Shown piece by piece: positions 26,794 through 38,389 of a stretch of DNA of 45,834 bases (its first letter is position 1; every line of letters starts with the position of its first letter). Origin of the DNA: Alphaproteobacteria bacterium. Lineage in GTDB: Bacteria; Pseudomonadota; Alphaproteobacteria; JAJTHO01; CANGYM01. Location of the stretch: positions 1 through 45,834 of the forward strand of contig CANGYP010000005.1 of the NCBI GenBank assembly GCA_947458235.1, read 5' to 3'. The notes below the pieces were generated by a model. The model saw only the letters and a list, made by a program, of their open reading frames with translations. It had not been told where the DNA came from and made no database searches. Position numbers and translations under genes: made by a program.

Positions 26794-27260
26794 TCCGTCC
26801 CCACCATGACGATGATCTGCCCGCGCTTTGGATGTTACATCAGAAAACAGGGCTTTCTCCTTTTCGGAACTCGGAATTCACGGCTTGGGTGAATCAAAAC
26901 ATGGCTTGGGTTGCCGTGTGTGAGGGACAGATTGCTGGATTTGTTCTAATCCAAGATGCCCCCGATCATCAGGATGTTCTGCTTTTGGTCGTGGCGCCTT
27001 TGTATCGCCGTCAGGGCATAGCCCGCCGTTTGATGCAAACGCCTTTAACCCTGAAAAAACAAATGTTTATTGAGGTCGAGGCCACCAACACGCCAGCCCT
27101 GTCCCTTTATCAAAGCCTTGGCTTTAAACCCATAGGGCAAAGACGGGATTACTATGGCCCAAACCGCCACGCCATTGTCATGCGCGAGCTGACAAAGGGC
27201 TTGGCAGAGCGTTTTGAGAGGCCTCGCCGCGCCCCAACAGAATCTCCTGAATGTAATTGA
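26787..27260 (+). CDS. GNAT-family N-acetyltransferase (RimI-like)
   Basis: DVLLLVVAPLYRRQGIARRLMQT acetyl-CoA motif; FIEVEATNTPALSLYQSLGFKPIGQRRDYY. Confidence 0.9.
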   Translation: MLIRPHHDDDLPALWMLHQKTGLSPFRNSEFTAWVNQNMAWVAVCEGQIAGFVLIQDAPDHQDVLLLVVAPLYRRQGIARRLMQTPLTLKKQMFIEVEATNTPALSLYQSLGFKPIGQRRDYYGPNRHAIVMRELTKGLAERFERPRRAPTESPECN

Positions 27261-28149
27261 GCATGGCTAGGGCTTCGGTACGGGGGCGTTGAAAGGCATT
27301 ACGGCCCATGATGGATCCTGTGCCCCCGCCATCATAAATGGCGTGAACATCGCGGTAAACGTCGTTTAAGGTTTTGGATTCCCCCCCAGAAAACACAACC
27401 ATGCGTCGTCCCGCAAAGCAGGATTGCATGATATGGGCGACGCGCTGCGCTTGTGTGGCGGCGGGTATGTCTTGTTTTTCGTAAACGGCTTTGGCGGCGG
27501 GCAGTTCTATGGCCTCTGTGGGCAATTTCACCTTGATAATGTGCGCCCCCATCAAGGTAGCCATATGGGCACCGTAAGCGATGATGTCCAAGGCTGTTTC
27601 CCCCGTTTTGCTCACGTTGCCCCGTGCATAGGACCAGATGACCACGGCGAGACCAACGCTTTTGGCTTCTTCACTGAGTTGGCGAATTTCTTCCATCATC
27701 TCGTAACAGCGATCAGATCCTGGGTAAATGGTAAAGCCCACCGCCGAACATCCCAAACGCAGAGCATCCCCGATGGAGGCCGTTACGGCCTGATCTGGTC
27801 CATCAGGGTGGGCCGCTAGTGAATTGGCACTGTTCATTTTTAAAATCAGGGGAATGTCACCAGCAAAGGTAGCCGCGCCAGCCTCTAGCATGCCCAGCGG
27901 GGCAGCGTAGGCGGAAAGCTTTGCATCCACGGCCAAGCGATAGTGATAATGTGGGTCATAGGCATCGGGATTCACAGCAAAGCTGCGGGCGGGGCCATGT
28001 TCAAAGCCTTGATCCACGGGCAGAATCAACAATTTCCCCGAGCCCCCCAAACGCCCCGCCATCAGCATCCGCGCTAAATTAGCGCGCGTTCCTGGGGTAT
28101 CGGATTCATAATAGGACAAGATTTTGCGGACTTTGGCGGTGGTGGGCAT
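27178..28149 (-). CDS. fbaB: Class I fructose-bisphosphate aldolase (DhnA/FbaB type)
   Basis: LLILPVDQGFEHGPARSF, AVGFTIYPGSDRCYEMMEEI, SYARGNVSKTGETALDIIAYGAHMATLMGAHIIKVKLP; start MPTTAKVRK preceded by aaaggag. Confidence 0.9.
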   Translation of the reverse strand: MPTTAKVRKILSYYESDTPGTRANLARMLMAGRLGGSGKLLILPVDQGFEHGPARSFAVNPDAYDPHYHYRLAVDAKLSAYAAPLGMLEAGAATFAGDIPLILKMNSANSLAAHPDGPDQAVTASIGDALRLGCSAVGFTIYPGSDRCYEMMEEIRQLSEEAKSVGLAVVIWSYARGNVSKTGETALDIIAYGAHMATLMGAHIIKVKLPTEAIELPAAKAVYEKQDIPAATQAQRVAHIMQSCFAGRRMVVFSGGESKTLNDVYRDVHAIYDGGGTGSIMGRNAFQRPRTEALAMLNYIQEILLGRGEASQNALPSPLSARA

Positions 28150-28284
28150 AGAAAACTCCTTTAAAAAATATGATATCAGCGCTGCCCTATGAGGGCATGC
28201 GGACAATGCCCCGTTAGGGTTTGGGTCATCAAGGCATTGCTGTGGAGTATTGTTCATGATGTGGGCGATATGGTCAAGTTCTGA

Positions 28285-28425
28285 TTAGAACCATGCACAA
28301 GCCCCCCCTTGGGGTCGTAGCAGTCTGGGAACTTCGCATAGTGTTGGGCGCCTAGGGTGACGGGACATCGCTTCCCGAGGGTGTTCTCAGGCCAGTGGCC
28401 AGATCATGAAAACACTGGAAAAAAA
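28285..28425. ncRNA. Candidate structured RNA or regulatory region in the fba/tRNA-Gly intergenic gap (type unknown)
   Basis: ORF-free; contains CGGGA-catcgct-TCCCG hairpin, outer AGTGTT/AACACT pairing and alternative CCAGTG/CACTGG pairing. Confidence 0.2.
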
Positions 28426-28439
28426 AGATTTCATGCGTT

Positions 28440-28514
28440 TGGAGCGGGTGAAGGGATTCGAACCCTCGACTTCAACCTTGGCAAGGTTGCGCTCTACCCC
28501 TGAGCTACACCCGC
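28440..28514 (-). tRNA. tRNA-Gly (anticodon GCC)
   Basis: Minus strand gcgggtgtagctcaggggtagagcgcaaccttgccaaggttgaagtcgagggttcgaatcccttcacccgctcca. Confidence 0.95.
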
Positions 28515-28582
28515 AAATCGCAGAAACACTAAACAGAGGATACCCATAAAGGGGAGAGACTCAAAGTCAAGATCTTCAAAGA

Positions 28583-28696
28583 CTTGGCAGCGACCTAATC
28601 TCCCACACCTTAAGGTGCAGTACCATCGGCGCTGAACGTTTTCACTTCTGAGTTCGGAATGGGATCAGGTGTTCTCCGCCCGCTACAACCACCAAG
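28583..28696 (-). rRNA. rrf: 5S ribosomal RNA
   Basis: Minus strand cttggtggttgtagcgggcggagaacacctgatcccattccgaactcagaagtgaaaacgttcagcgccgatggtactgcacc...gggagattaggtcgctgccaag; flanked by gatcttcaa/ttgaagatc processing stem. Confidence 0.95.
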
Positions 28697-28773
28697 TCAT
28701 TGAAGATCTCGTCAACAGAACACGGTTATGCCGTCCCCGAAAACAAAACGCAAGAAAAAAATGCGTAAGGTGC

Positions 28774-28802
28774 TTGATCCCCAGAGGGAAAAGTGATAAC
28801 TA
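28774..28802 (+). promoter_or_regulatory. Putative promoter for solitary tRNA-Ile
   Basis: TTGATC-N17-TAACTA ending about 32 nt upstream of the mature tRNA. Confidence 0.4.
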
Positions 28803-28833
28803 TGCTTTCCTGTATGCTTTTGGCATAGCGTAT

Positions 28834-28910
<77 letters not shown>

Positions 28911-28941
28911 TCCCTGCTGGAATCAGACCCAACCTCTTTGA

Positions 28942-31755
<2,814 letters not shown>

Positions 31756-31764
31756 GTGGGGGGC

Positions 31765-33159
31765 CTATTTTCTTTGCTGGGCGTACAGAGCGAGGGCCTT
31801 GACCAGATCTACGCCCCGAGAGACCTGATAATCATCCGCAGGTTTTTCAGGCGGTGTGAAGGCATCGGGTGTGGTGGTGCCGTTGTTTTGTTTTGGGGGT
31901 GGATTATCTTTGTTTTTCTGGGAAGGGCTGTTGGAAGGTTTGGGTTCTGGCGTATCTGCTGGCTCGGGGGGTGTTTGGCCATTTTTAATGGCTCCAGCCA
32001 AATCAGATTCGCGGTTGGCTTTGTAGTCTAGGGTTTCCAAACGGGCAATAGGGACGATGATATCGGGGGTAATGCCCGTGGCCTGAATGGATACGCCAGA
32101 GGGGGTGTAATAAAGCGCTGTGGTTAAACGCATGGCACCATGGCCAGGCATGGCGATGATGGATTGTACGGATCCTTTCCCAAAGGATTTTTCCCCGATG
32201 AGAATGGCGCGGCCTTGATCCTTTAGGGCGCCTGCCACGATTTCCGAGGCGGAAGCAGACCCTTCGTTAATCAACACCACCACAGGTTTGCCGTGGGTCA
32301 GGTCGCCTTTTTTGGCAAAAAACCGTTGAATGTCCTTGGGGTCGCGCCCACGGGTGGAAACAATCTCCCCTTCGTCTAGGAACGCATCCGACACGGACAC
32401 GGCTTGATCCAACGGACCCCCAGGATTGTTGCGCAGATCCACAATATATCCCAGCACGTTGGGGGTTTGTTTTTCCATACCTTCCAGCGCGGTTTTCAGA
32501 GATGTAAAGGTGTTTTCATTAAAGCGGCGCACGCGCACATAGCCAACCCGATCAATGGTCTCTGATTTCACAGATTGAATGGCGATGGTGTCCCGTGTGA
32601 GGGTGACATCAAAGGGGGCTTGGTCTGCCCGACGAATGGTTAAGGTCACCTTGGTGTTGACGGGACCGCGCATCTTTTTGACAGCATCATCCAAAGCCAT
32701 ACCCACAACAGGTTTGTCATCGATATGGGTGATGAAATCCCCCGACAACAGGCCAGCGCGGGATGCGGGGGTGTCATCAATGGGACTCATGATTTTTATC
32801 AGGCCATTTTCCATGGTGACTTCGATACCAAGACCACCGAATTCGCCGCGCAATTCCACCTGCATATTTTTGAAATCTTCGGCGTTGTGATAGGCCGAGT
32901 GGGGGTCCAAACTGGTCAACATACCATTAATAGCGGCCTCGATGAGATCTTTTTCCTTGGTTTCTTTGACGTAGTCTGTGCGGATGCGCTCCAAAACCTC
33001 ACCAAAAACATTCAATTGCTCGTAAAAAGAGTCATTTTTATTGGCCACGGGGGCGGCTTGGGTTGCGGGCGGGGTTTCTTTTTGAACAGGCTCCTGCGCG
33101 TATGCCGCGCCAGAAAACCATAAAGAGACAGTCAAAAGGGCGGAAAGCATTGGGATCAT
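31765..33159 (-). CDS. ctpA: S41-family C-terminal processing peptidase
   Basis: PDZ region EFGGLGIEVTMENGLIKIMSPIDDTPASRAGL and catalytic NEGSASASEIVAGALKDQGRAILIGEKSFGKGSVQ. Confidence 0.95.
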   Translation of the reverse strand: MIPMLSALLTVSLWFSGAAYAQEPVQKETPPATQAAPVANKNDSFYEQLNVFGEVLERIRTDYVKETKEKDLIEAAINGMLTSLDPHSAYHNAEDFKNMQVELRGEFGGLGIEVTMENGLIKIMSPIDDTPASRAGLLSGDFITHIDDKPVVGMALDDAVKKMRGPVNTKVTLTIRRADQAPFDVTLTRDTIAIQSVKSETIDRVGYVRVRRFNENTFTSLKTALEGMEKQTPNVLGYIVDLRNNPGGPLDQAVSVSDAFLDEGEIVSTRGRDPKDIQRFFAKKGDLTHGKPVVVLINEGSASASEIVAGALKDQGRAILIGEKSFGKGSVQSIIAMPGHGAMRLTTALYYTPSGVSIQATGITPDIIVPIARLETLDYKANRESDLAGAIKNGQTPPEPADTPEPKPSNSPSQKNKDNPPPKQNNGTTTPDAFTPPEKPADDYQVSRGVDLVKALALYAQQRK

Positions 33160-33195
33160 GAAGGGGGGTTCCAAAAGCGTCAAATCATCCTTATA

Positions 33196-33771
33196 TCACA
33201 AAGGCGAATCTACTGTATCAAACATTTTGCGCGGGTCAACGCCCTTGCCATGGCGGCGTAACATATAAAAGATGGTTTTGGCTTTGGGTTCAGGGACCCC
33301 TAAAATTTGATTGCCTGCGACTGTGGCCCCTTCCTTGAAGGGGGGCTGGGCTATGCCCGTGATGACGCTGATATCTTGATTGTTATGGCGGATCATCAAA
33401 ACGTGGCCAACATCACTGACAAAGCGGTTGAACAAAATCTCTCCTCTTGCGGGGGCATAAATCAGTTGCAGGGGCTCTATAGGATATAAAATCCCCAAAC
33501 CATCCCATAGGCCCTCATTGCCCCCCCGAACAGGAGGAAAAAAAAAATCACTGCTTTGAGCATACCCCACATTGGAATTTAGATTTAGGTCACTGCTTTT
33601 ATTTTTGTTTTTGCCAAGTGTCCGAATCAAAACAGCCGCTTCAGGGCCAGAAAGCCACAGTGCGGCAGGCGAGGGCTGCGGTGCACGATGCCACAGTCCC
33701 AGCGCCAGCCAAAAGAGCCCCACAACAAACAAAATCCCTAGCCCTTTGATGATCACAGAAGGCATGCTCAT
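33196..33771 (-). CDS. Short membrane-anchored degenerate LytM/M23-like (EnvC-type) protein
   Basis: N-terminal TM segment; IYAPARGEILFNRFVSDVGHVLMIRHNNQDISVITGIAQPPFKEGATVAGNQILG aligns by pattern to the LytM core but lacks the HxH zinc motif; adjacent to ctpA as envC often is. Confidence 0.55.
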   Translation of the reverse strand: MSMPSVIIKGLGILFVVGLFWLALGLWHRAPQPSPAALWLSGPEAAVLIRTLGKNKNKSSDLNLNSNVGYAQSSDFFFPPVRGGNEGLWDGLGILYPIEPLQLIYAPARGEILFNRFVSDVGHVLMIRHNNQDISVITGIAQPPFKEGATVAGNQILGVPEPKAKTIFYMLRRHGKGVDPRKMFDTVDSPL

Positions 33772-35075
33772 GCCTGAACCTGCTGCAAAATAGGGGTGAT
33801 GCGGTCATAGGCATCTTCCAAATCCTCTGGGGATGTGCAATAGGGAGGCATCACATAAAGCGTCCCTCCTAAGGGACGAAGCACGAGGCCGGATTTGAGA
33901 AACATGGATTTAAGCCAATGATTTTTTTCTATATTATAGGGCATATATTCATGTTTTACATCAAATGCTGCCACCCCCCCCATGACGCGAGGGCGATGGG
34001 CCAAACCAGCTTTTTGGAGGGCGTGCAAGGCGTTGTGATGCACGCCCTCTAAGGCTTTGATTTTGTTTAGCGTATCATCTTCAGCAAAAAGGGATAAAGA
34101 TCGATTGGCCACGGCGCAAGCAATGGGATTGGCGGTAAAGGAATGCCCATGAATCAAACTGCGGTAAAAATCGGTGGACAAAAAGGCATCAAAAACCCCC
34201 TGACTGGCGCAGGTTAAAGACATAGGCATCATGCCCGCCGTTAAGCCTTTGGCCAAACACACAATGTCTGGGACTTCTGATAAGTGGTGAAAGGCAAACA
34301 ATCGACCCGTTCGACCAAAGCCCGTCATAACTTCATCAAAAATCACAAGGACGCCCGCCTGCTGACACAGGCGCACCACATGATTGACAAAGGTCGGGCG
34401 ACACATCCGCATGCCCGAGGCCCCTTGGATAAGGGGCTCTAAAATCATGCCCGCAATGTCTCCCCTGTTTAGGTGTTGGGTTAGAGCCTCTAGGCTCTTT
34501 TCTTCTTTATGTAAAACATCGGGATCGTTCATCCATGTTTCTGGATAATCTATAGTTTTAACGGGAAACAAAAGCTTTTGATAAGGATCAAAAAATCCAC
34601 TGCTGCGCCCCACGGACATGGCCCCCACGGTGTCGCCGTGATACCCCCCCTCAAAGGCCAGAAATCGTTTTTTTTCGGGGTATCCCCAGTTGATTTGGGC
34701 ATGCAGAGCCATTTTCAGGGCGACCTCGACAGCGGTGGAGCCATTATCGGAAAAGAACAGTTTCCACACATCCCGCCGCCCGAGGGCCTGTTGCAGCGTC
34801 CGTCCTAGAGTCACGGCGGGCTCGTGGGTAAAGCCCGCAAAAATGACTTGATCCAGTTTGGCCGCCTGTATGGCCATGGCTTTGATCAATTCGGGATGGC
34901 TATGGCCATGGGTTGTCACCCACCACGATGAAATCAGATCCAGCAGGGGGGATCCAGATTCATCATAAAGAAACGCCCCCCGCGCGGAAACAATCGGCAC
35001 AAACGCCGTTTCAGGGTGCCCATGCTGCGTAAAGGGATGCCAGAGGTAACGGGCGTCATCTTTGGAAAGGGACAT
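33768..35075 (-). CDS. bioA: Adenosylmethionine-8-amino-7-oxononanoate aminotransferase
   Basis: LWHPFTQHGHPETAFVPIVSARGAFLYDESG, SSWWVTTHGHSHPELI, FDEVMTGFGRTGRLFAFHH. Confidence 0.95.
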   Translation of the reverse strand: MSLSKDDARYLWHPFTQHGHPETAFVPIVSARGAFLYDESGSPLLDLISSWWVTTHGHSHPELIKAMAIQAAKLDQVIFAGFTHEPAVTLGRTLQQALGRRDVWKLFFSDNGSTAVEVALKMALHAQINWGYPEKKRFLAFEGGYHGDTVGAMSVGRSSGFFDPYQKLLFPVKTIDYPETWMNDPDVLHKEEKSLEALTQHLNRGDIAGMILEPLIQGASGMRMCRPTFVNHVVRLCQQAGVLVIFDEVMTGFGRTGRLFAFHHLSEVPDIVCLAKGLTAGMMPMSLTCASQGVFDAFLSTDFYRSLIHGHSFTANPIACAVANRSLSLFAEDDTLNKIKALEGVHHNALHALQKAGLAHRPRVMGGVAAFDVKHEYMPYNIEKNHWLKSMFLKSGLVLRPLGGTLYVMPPYCTSPEDLEDAYDRITPILQQVQA

Positions 35076-35201
35076 GATGTGTTTTAGGCTTGGGGCATGC
35101 CTTCATGCTAACGCGTTTCATGAGACAGGCAAAGCCCAAAAAAAACCAGCCCCAAAAAACCAAAACACGCCCTAGGCATCCCTGACGCAAACGATCCTTG
35201 A

Positions 35202-36284
35202 TCATGCATCACCGACCACCCACCGCGCCAAGGTTGGTTGCAAGCTGGTCAAGAGTTCATAAGGAATGGTCCCTGCCCTGTGAGCAGCATCAATAATCCC
35301 CCCCTGCTGGGGATGATAAAAGACCACATTGTCCGCCTCTGCCATCATAGATTCAGGCAAATCCGTAGCGTCTAATGTAGTCACATCCATGGACACGCGA
35401 CCCACAACGGGCAGATCAAAACACGTACCATCTTTGGTTTGTATCAAAGCCTGCCCCGTGTTTGAAAAAGACCGTAAATATCCATCCGCATACCCGAACC
35501 CCACGGTCATGATGCGGCTGGGACGGGGGGCGACATAACTGGCCCCATAACCGACGCTCTGGCCAGCGGCGATCGTGCGCATCTCCAAAATAGGGGCGTG
35601 GACCTGCACCACGGGGTGAATATCCGGATGCGCCACCCCCCCATAAAGGGCAATCCCTATCCGCACATAGCGTCCGTGATACTCTGGCCCCAACAGAATC
35701 CCATGACTGGCCCCGATGCTGGTAGGAACACGGGGAAACAAGCGGGCGATATGAATAAAATATTCTTTTTGCTGAACATTTAACGGATGATCGGGATCAT
35801 CCGCCGCCGCCAGATGGGTCATGATATGATGCAAACGTTGCGGGTCCAAAAGGGAGACCTCCTCCGCCAAAGCGGGGGACAAGCCACACCGATGCATGCC
35901 CGTATCCCACTCTACAACGGCGGGCCCATGATCCCCAGAAAACCAAGAGGATAACGCCTGCGGCGTTTTTAACACGGGCAGGATGGCGTATTGTTTATAA
36001 ACGGGGATTTCCTCTGGTAGATACCCATGAAACACTGCAATATCTGGGGTGGGGACCCCATAGTTTTGCAACAGACGCCGCACCGCCACGCCCTCGTCCA
36101 AGCTGGCCACATAAAAAAGACGGCATCCCGCTCCCGCCAACAAGGGAACCACAGGCAGCAACCCCACACCATATCCGTTGGCCTTCACCACCGCCCCACA
36201 CACGGACGCAGGAGCTAAGCCCTGCATGGTGCGGTAATTGGCAATCAGGGATTCCGTATCAATATGAACACGGGGCAGCCGCAT
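35202..36284 (-). CDS. alr: Alanine racemase
   Basis: VVKANGYGVG PLP-Lys motif, VEWDTGMHRCGL, YVRIGIALYGG, VGYGASYVAPRPSRIMTVGFGYADGYLR. Confidence 0.95.
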   Translation of the reverse strand: MRLPRVHIDTESLIANYRTMQGLAPASVCGAVVKANGYGVGLLPVVPLLAGAGCRLFYVASLDEGVAVRRLLQNYGVPTPDIAVFHGYLPEEIPVYKQYAILPVLKTPQALSSWFSGDHGPAVVEWDTGMHRCGLSPALAEEVSLLDPQRLHHIMTHLAAADDPDHPLNVQQKEYFIHIARLFPRVPTSIGASHGILLGPEYHGRYVRIGIALYGGVAHPDIHPVVQVHAPILEMRTIAAGQSVGYGASYVAPRPSRIMTVGFGYADGYLRSFSNTGQALIQTKDGTCFDLPVVGRVSMDVTTLDATDLPESMMAEADNVVFYHPQQGGIIDAAHRAGTIPYELLTSLQPTLARWVVGDA

Positions 36285-36300
36285 GATGAAATCCTTTATT

Positions 36301-36573
36301 TTAAGGCGCACCCACCGTCTGCAACCGATCAAACAGCGTGACGGTATATTCCATTAACGTTGTCAGCATAAAGGGGAAAAAGAAAACCAACGCCGTAAAA
36401 ACCGATAGGATTTTGGGAATAAAGGACAATGTCATTTCCTGAATCTGCGTAAGGGCCTGAAACAAGGACACCACAAGACCCACAATCAAAGCGACCAACA
36501 AAACGGGAAGGGATAGTTTAATGGTTACCCACAGGGCCTCTCGCATAATTTCAGTGACTTCAGTGACGGTCAT
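36301..36573 (-). CDS. fliQ: Flagellar biosynthesis protein FliQ
   Basis: REALWVTIKLSLPVLLVALIVGLVVSLFQALTQIQEMTLSFIPKIL, 90 aa, two TM helices. Confidence 0.93.
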   Translation of the reverse strand: MTVTEVTEIMREALWVTIKLSLPVLLVALIVGLVVSLFQALTQIQEMTLSFIPKILSVFTALVFFFPFMLTTLMEYTVTLFDRLQTVGAP

Positions 36574-36623
36574 GGCGTGCCCCTAAAAAACATTTATCCC
36601 AATGCGCTGAAGGCCCCTAGCCC

Positions 36624-37076
36624 TTAAGAATCTGCCCTCGCCTGCTGCGCTTGTTCCTGACGCTGATGATACAGTGCCGCAAAATCAATGGGCTGTATAA
36701 ACACAGGGGGAAAGCCACAGTGCAATGTGGCATCCACCAGAATTTGACGGGTGAAGGGAAATAGGTAACGGGGGGCTTCAATGAACAAAATGGGATGTTC
36801 GGGATCATTCAGAGCGGGGGCAAAATGAAAAACCCCTGCATACAGGGTGTCCATGATACACATGGGCTGGGCCGCTTCGTCCATCATTTGCAGGGTCAGA
36901 CGCAGGGCAACCTCATGATGCTCCGTATCCAGTGCTTGGACCAAAACATCCCCCTGAATGGTCACTTGGGGTTGGGCCTTCAGGGCACTGAAAATATGGG
37001 GCGCCTTGGGATTTTCCACAGAAAAATCCTTCAGATATTGCGTTTTAATAGTCATTTGAAAAGACGGAACAGTCAC
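36624..37076 (-). CDS. secB: Protein-export chaperone SecB
   Basis: YLKDFSVENPKAPHIFSA, YAGVFHF, LFIEAPRYLFPFTRQILVDATLHCGFPPVFIQPIDFAALY. Confidence 0.95.
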   Translation of the reverse strand: MTVPSFQMTIKTQYLKDFSVENPKAPHIFSALKAQPQVTIQGDVLVQALDTEHHEVALRLTLQMMDEAAQPMCIMDTLYAGVFHFAPALNDPEHPILFIEAPRYLFPFTRQILVDATLHCGFPPVFIQPIDFAALYHQRQEQAQQARADS

Positions 37077-37115
37077 AAAACCTCCAAAAACAATGCGGGC
37101 GACACAACAAGAACT

Positions 37116-38216
37116 CTACTTTGAAAGAAACAAAGCCAAAAGGGAATCTTTTATTTGTCCCAAGCGTGATAATCCACGATGAATCATCGGCCCGTGATCT
37201 AAAATGTCCTGATAAAGTCGATGATACTGGGCCACTGTGGAAGCCACCGTATAATCCTGTTTATAGTGATTGAGTCCATTGGCCACCAAAGATGCACGCA
37301 AAACATCGTCGGTTAAGACCCGCCGAATGGCCTCAGCAAAAGCATCCACATCATCAATGGGCACCAAGAGCGCATCCACCATATCTTGGGCTGTGGCACG
37401 GGGTCCAGCAGCCCGCGTCGCCACCAGAGGAATTTGATGGGCCCAAGCCTCGATCATCACCAAGCCAAAGGGCTCGTAACGGGAGGGCAACACACACACA
37501 TCCGCCGTTGCATAGAGGTCGGCCTGATCCTCGTGCCACCCCAAAAACCGCACACGATCAAAAACCCCTAGGGATTTTGCAAAATTTTCCAAATCCGTTT
37601 TTTGCTCCCCATCGCCAGCCAACCAAAAATAGGCATCAGGAATCTGGGTGAGGGCCTGAATCACCGTATCAAAGGCTTTATGCCAATGCAAACGACCCAA
37701 CCCCAGAATCACGGGGGCCTCTTGGGGCGTGTGATAGACCGACTTGTGCAGCACTTTCCCCGCCGTGGCTTCGGCAAAGGGACGGACTTGGTGAATGCGC
37801 TCTGAGGGCCATCCTTGGGCTACAATGGATGATACAATCCCCTTTGTCAAAGCGCACAAATGATCGCAATAACGGTAATCTTCCAAATGGTGAAAACCCC
37901 TCAACCACCCCAAACGGATATAATCCCCCACGGGCATCATACGGCTGGCCTGAAACATCCAACTTTGGACAATATCAGGGGCAAAGGCCTTGGCCTCTTG
38001 TTTCAAAATATCACGGGTTTTGGCATCCAAAAACCCCTGAAAAGGGGCTTCGGTCACCGTCACCCCCGCCGCTCTCAGGGTGGCCACGCGCTGGGGATGG
38101 TGGCGCATCACAACATGCTGCGTCAAGCCACTTTGATGCAAAGCCGTAACCAAACGAACAAAATGACTCTCTACCCCTCCAAAGGTCTCACCGCCGATCG
38201 CATGCATGATTTTCAT
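37116..38216 (-). CDS. Glycosyltransferase family 4
   Basis: VILGLGRLHWHKAFDTVIQAL, FLGWHEDQADLYATADVCVLPSRYEPFGLVMIEAWAHQIPLVAT. Confidence 0.9.
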   Translation of the reverse strand: MKIMHAIGGETFGGVESHFVRLVTALHQSGLTQHVVMRHHPQRVATLRAAGVTVTEAPFQGFLDAKTRDILKQEAKAFAPDIVQSWMFQASRMMPVGDYIRLGWLRGFHHLEDYRYCDHLCALTKGIVSSIVAQGWPSERIHQVRPFAEATAGKVLHKSVYHTPQEAPVILGLGRLHWHKAFDTVIQALTQIPDAYFWLAGDGEQKTDLENFAKSLGVFDRVRFLGWHEDQADLYATADVCVLPSRYEPFGLVMIEAWAHQIPLVATRAAGPRATAQDMVDALLVPIDDVDAFAEAIRRVLTDDVLRASLVANGLNHYKQDYTVASTVAQYHRLYQDILDHGPMIHRGLSRLGQIKDSLLALFLSK

Positions 38217-38389
38217 GAATTTCAACTTTTGATTGTTTTTTAAAGTTGCCTGATGGGGGTGAATATGAATCAAAAAACCCTGATATGCAACACTATAATG
38301 CCCTGTTTTTGAAAACAAAAAATCAACCTAAGGTTGAATTGCAAGTTGGGTATTGGTTGTTGCCTTGAAAGGATTCTAAAAAAAGGCTT

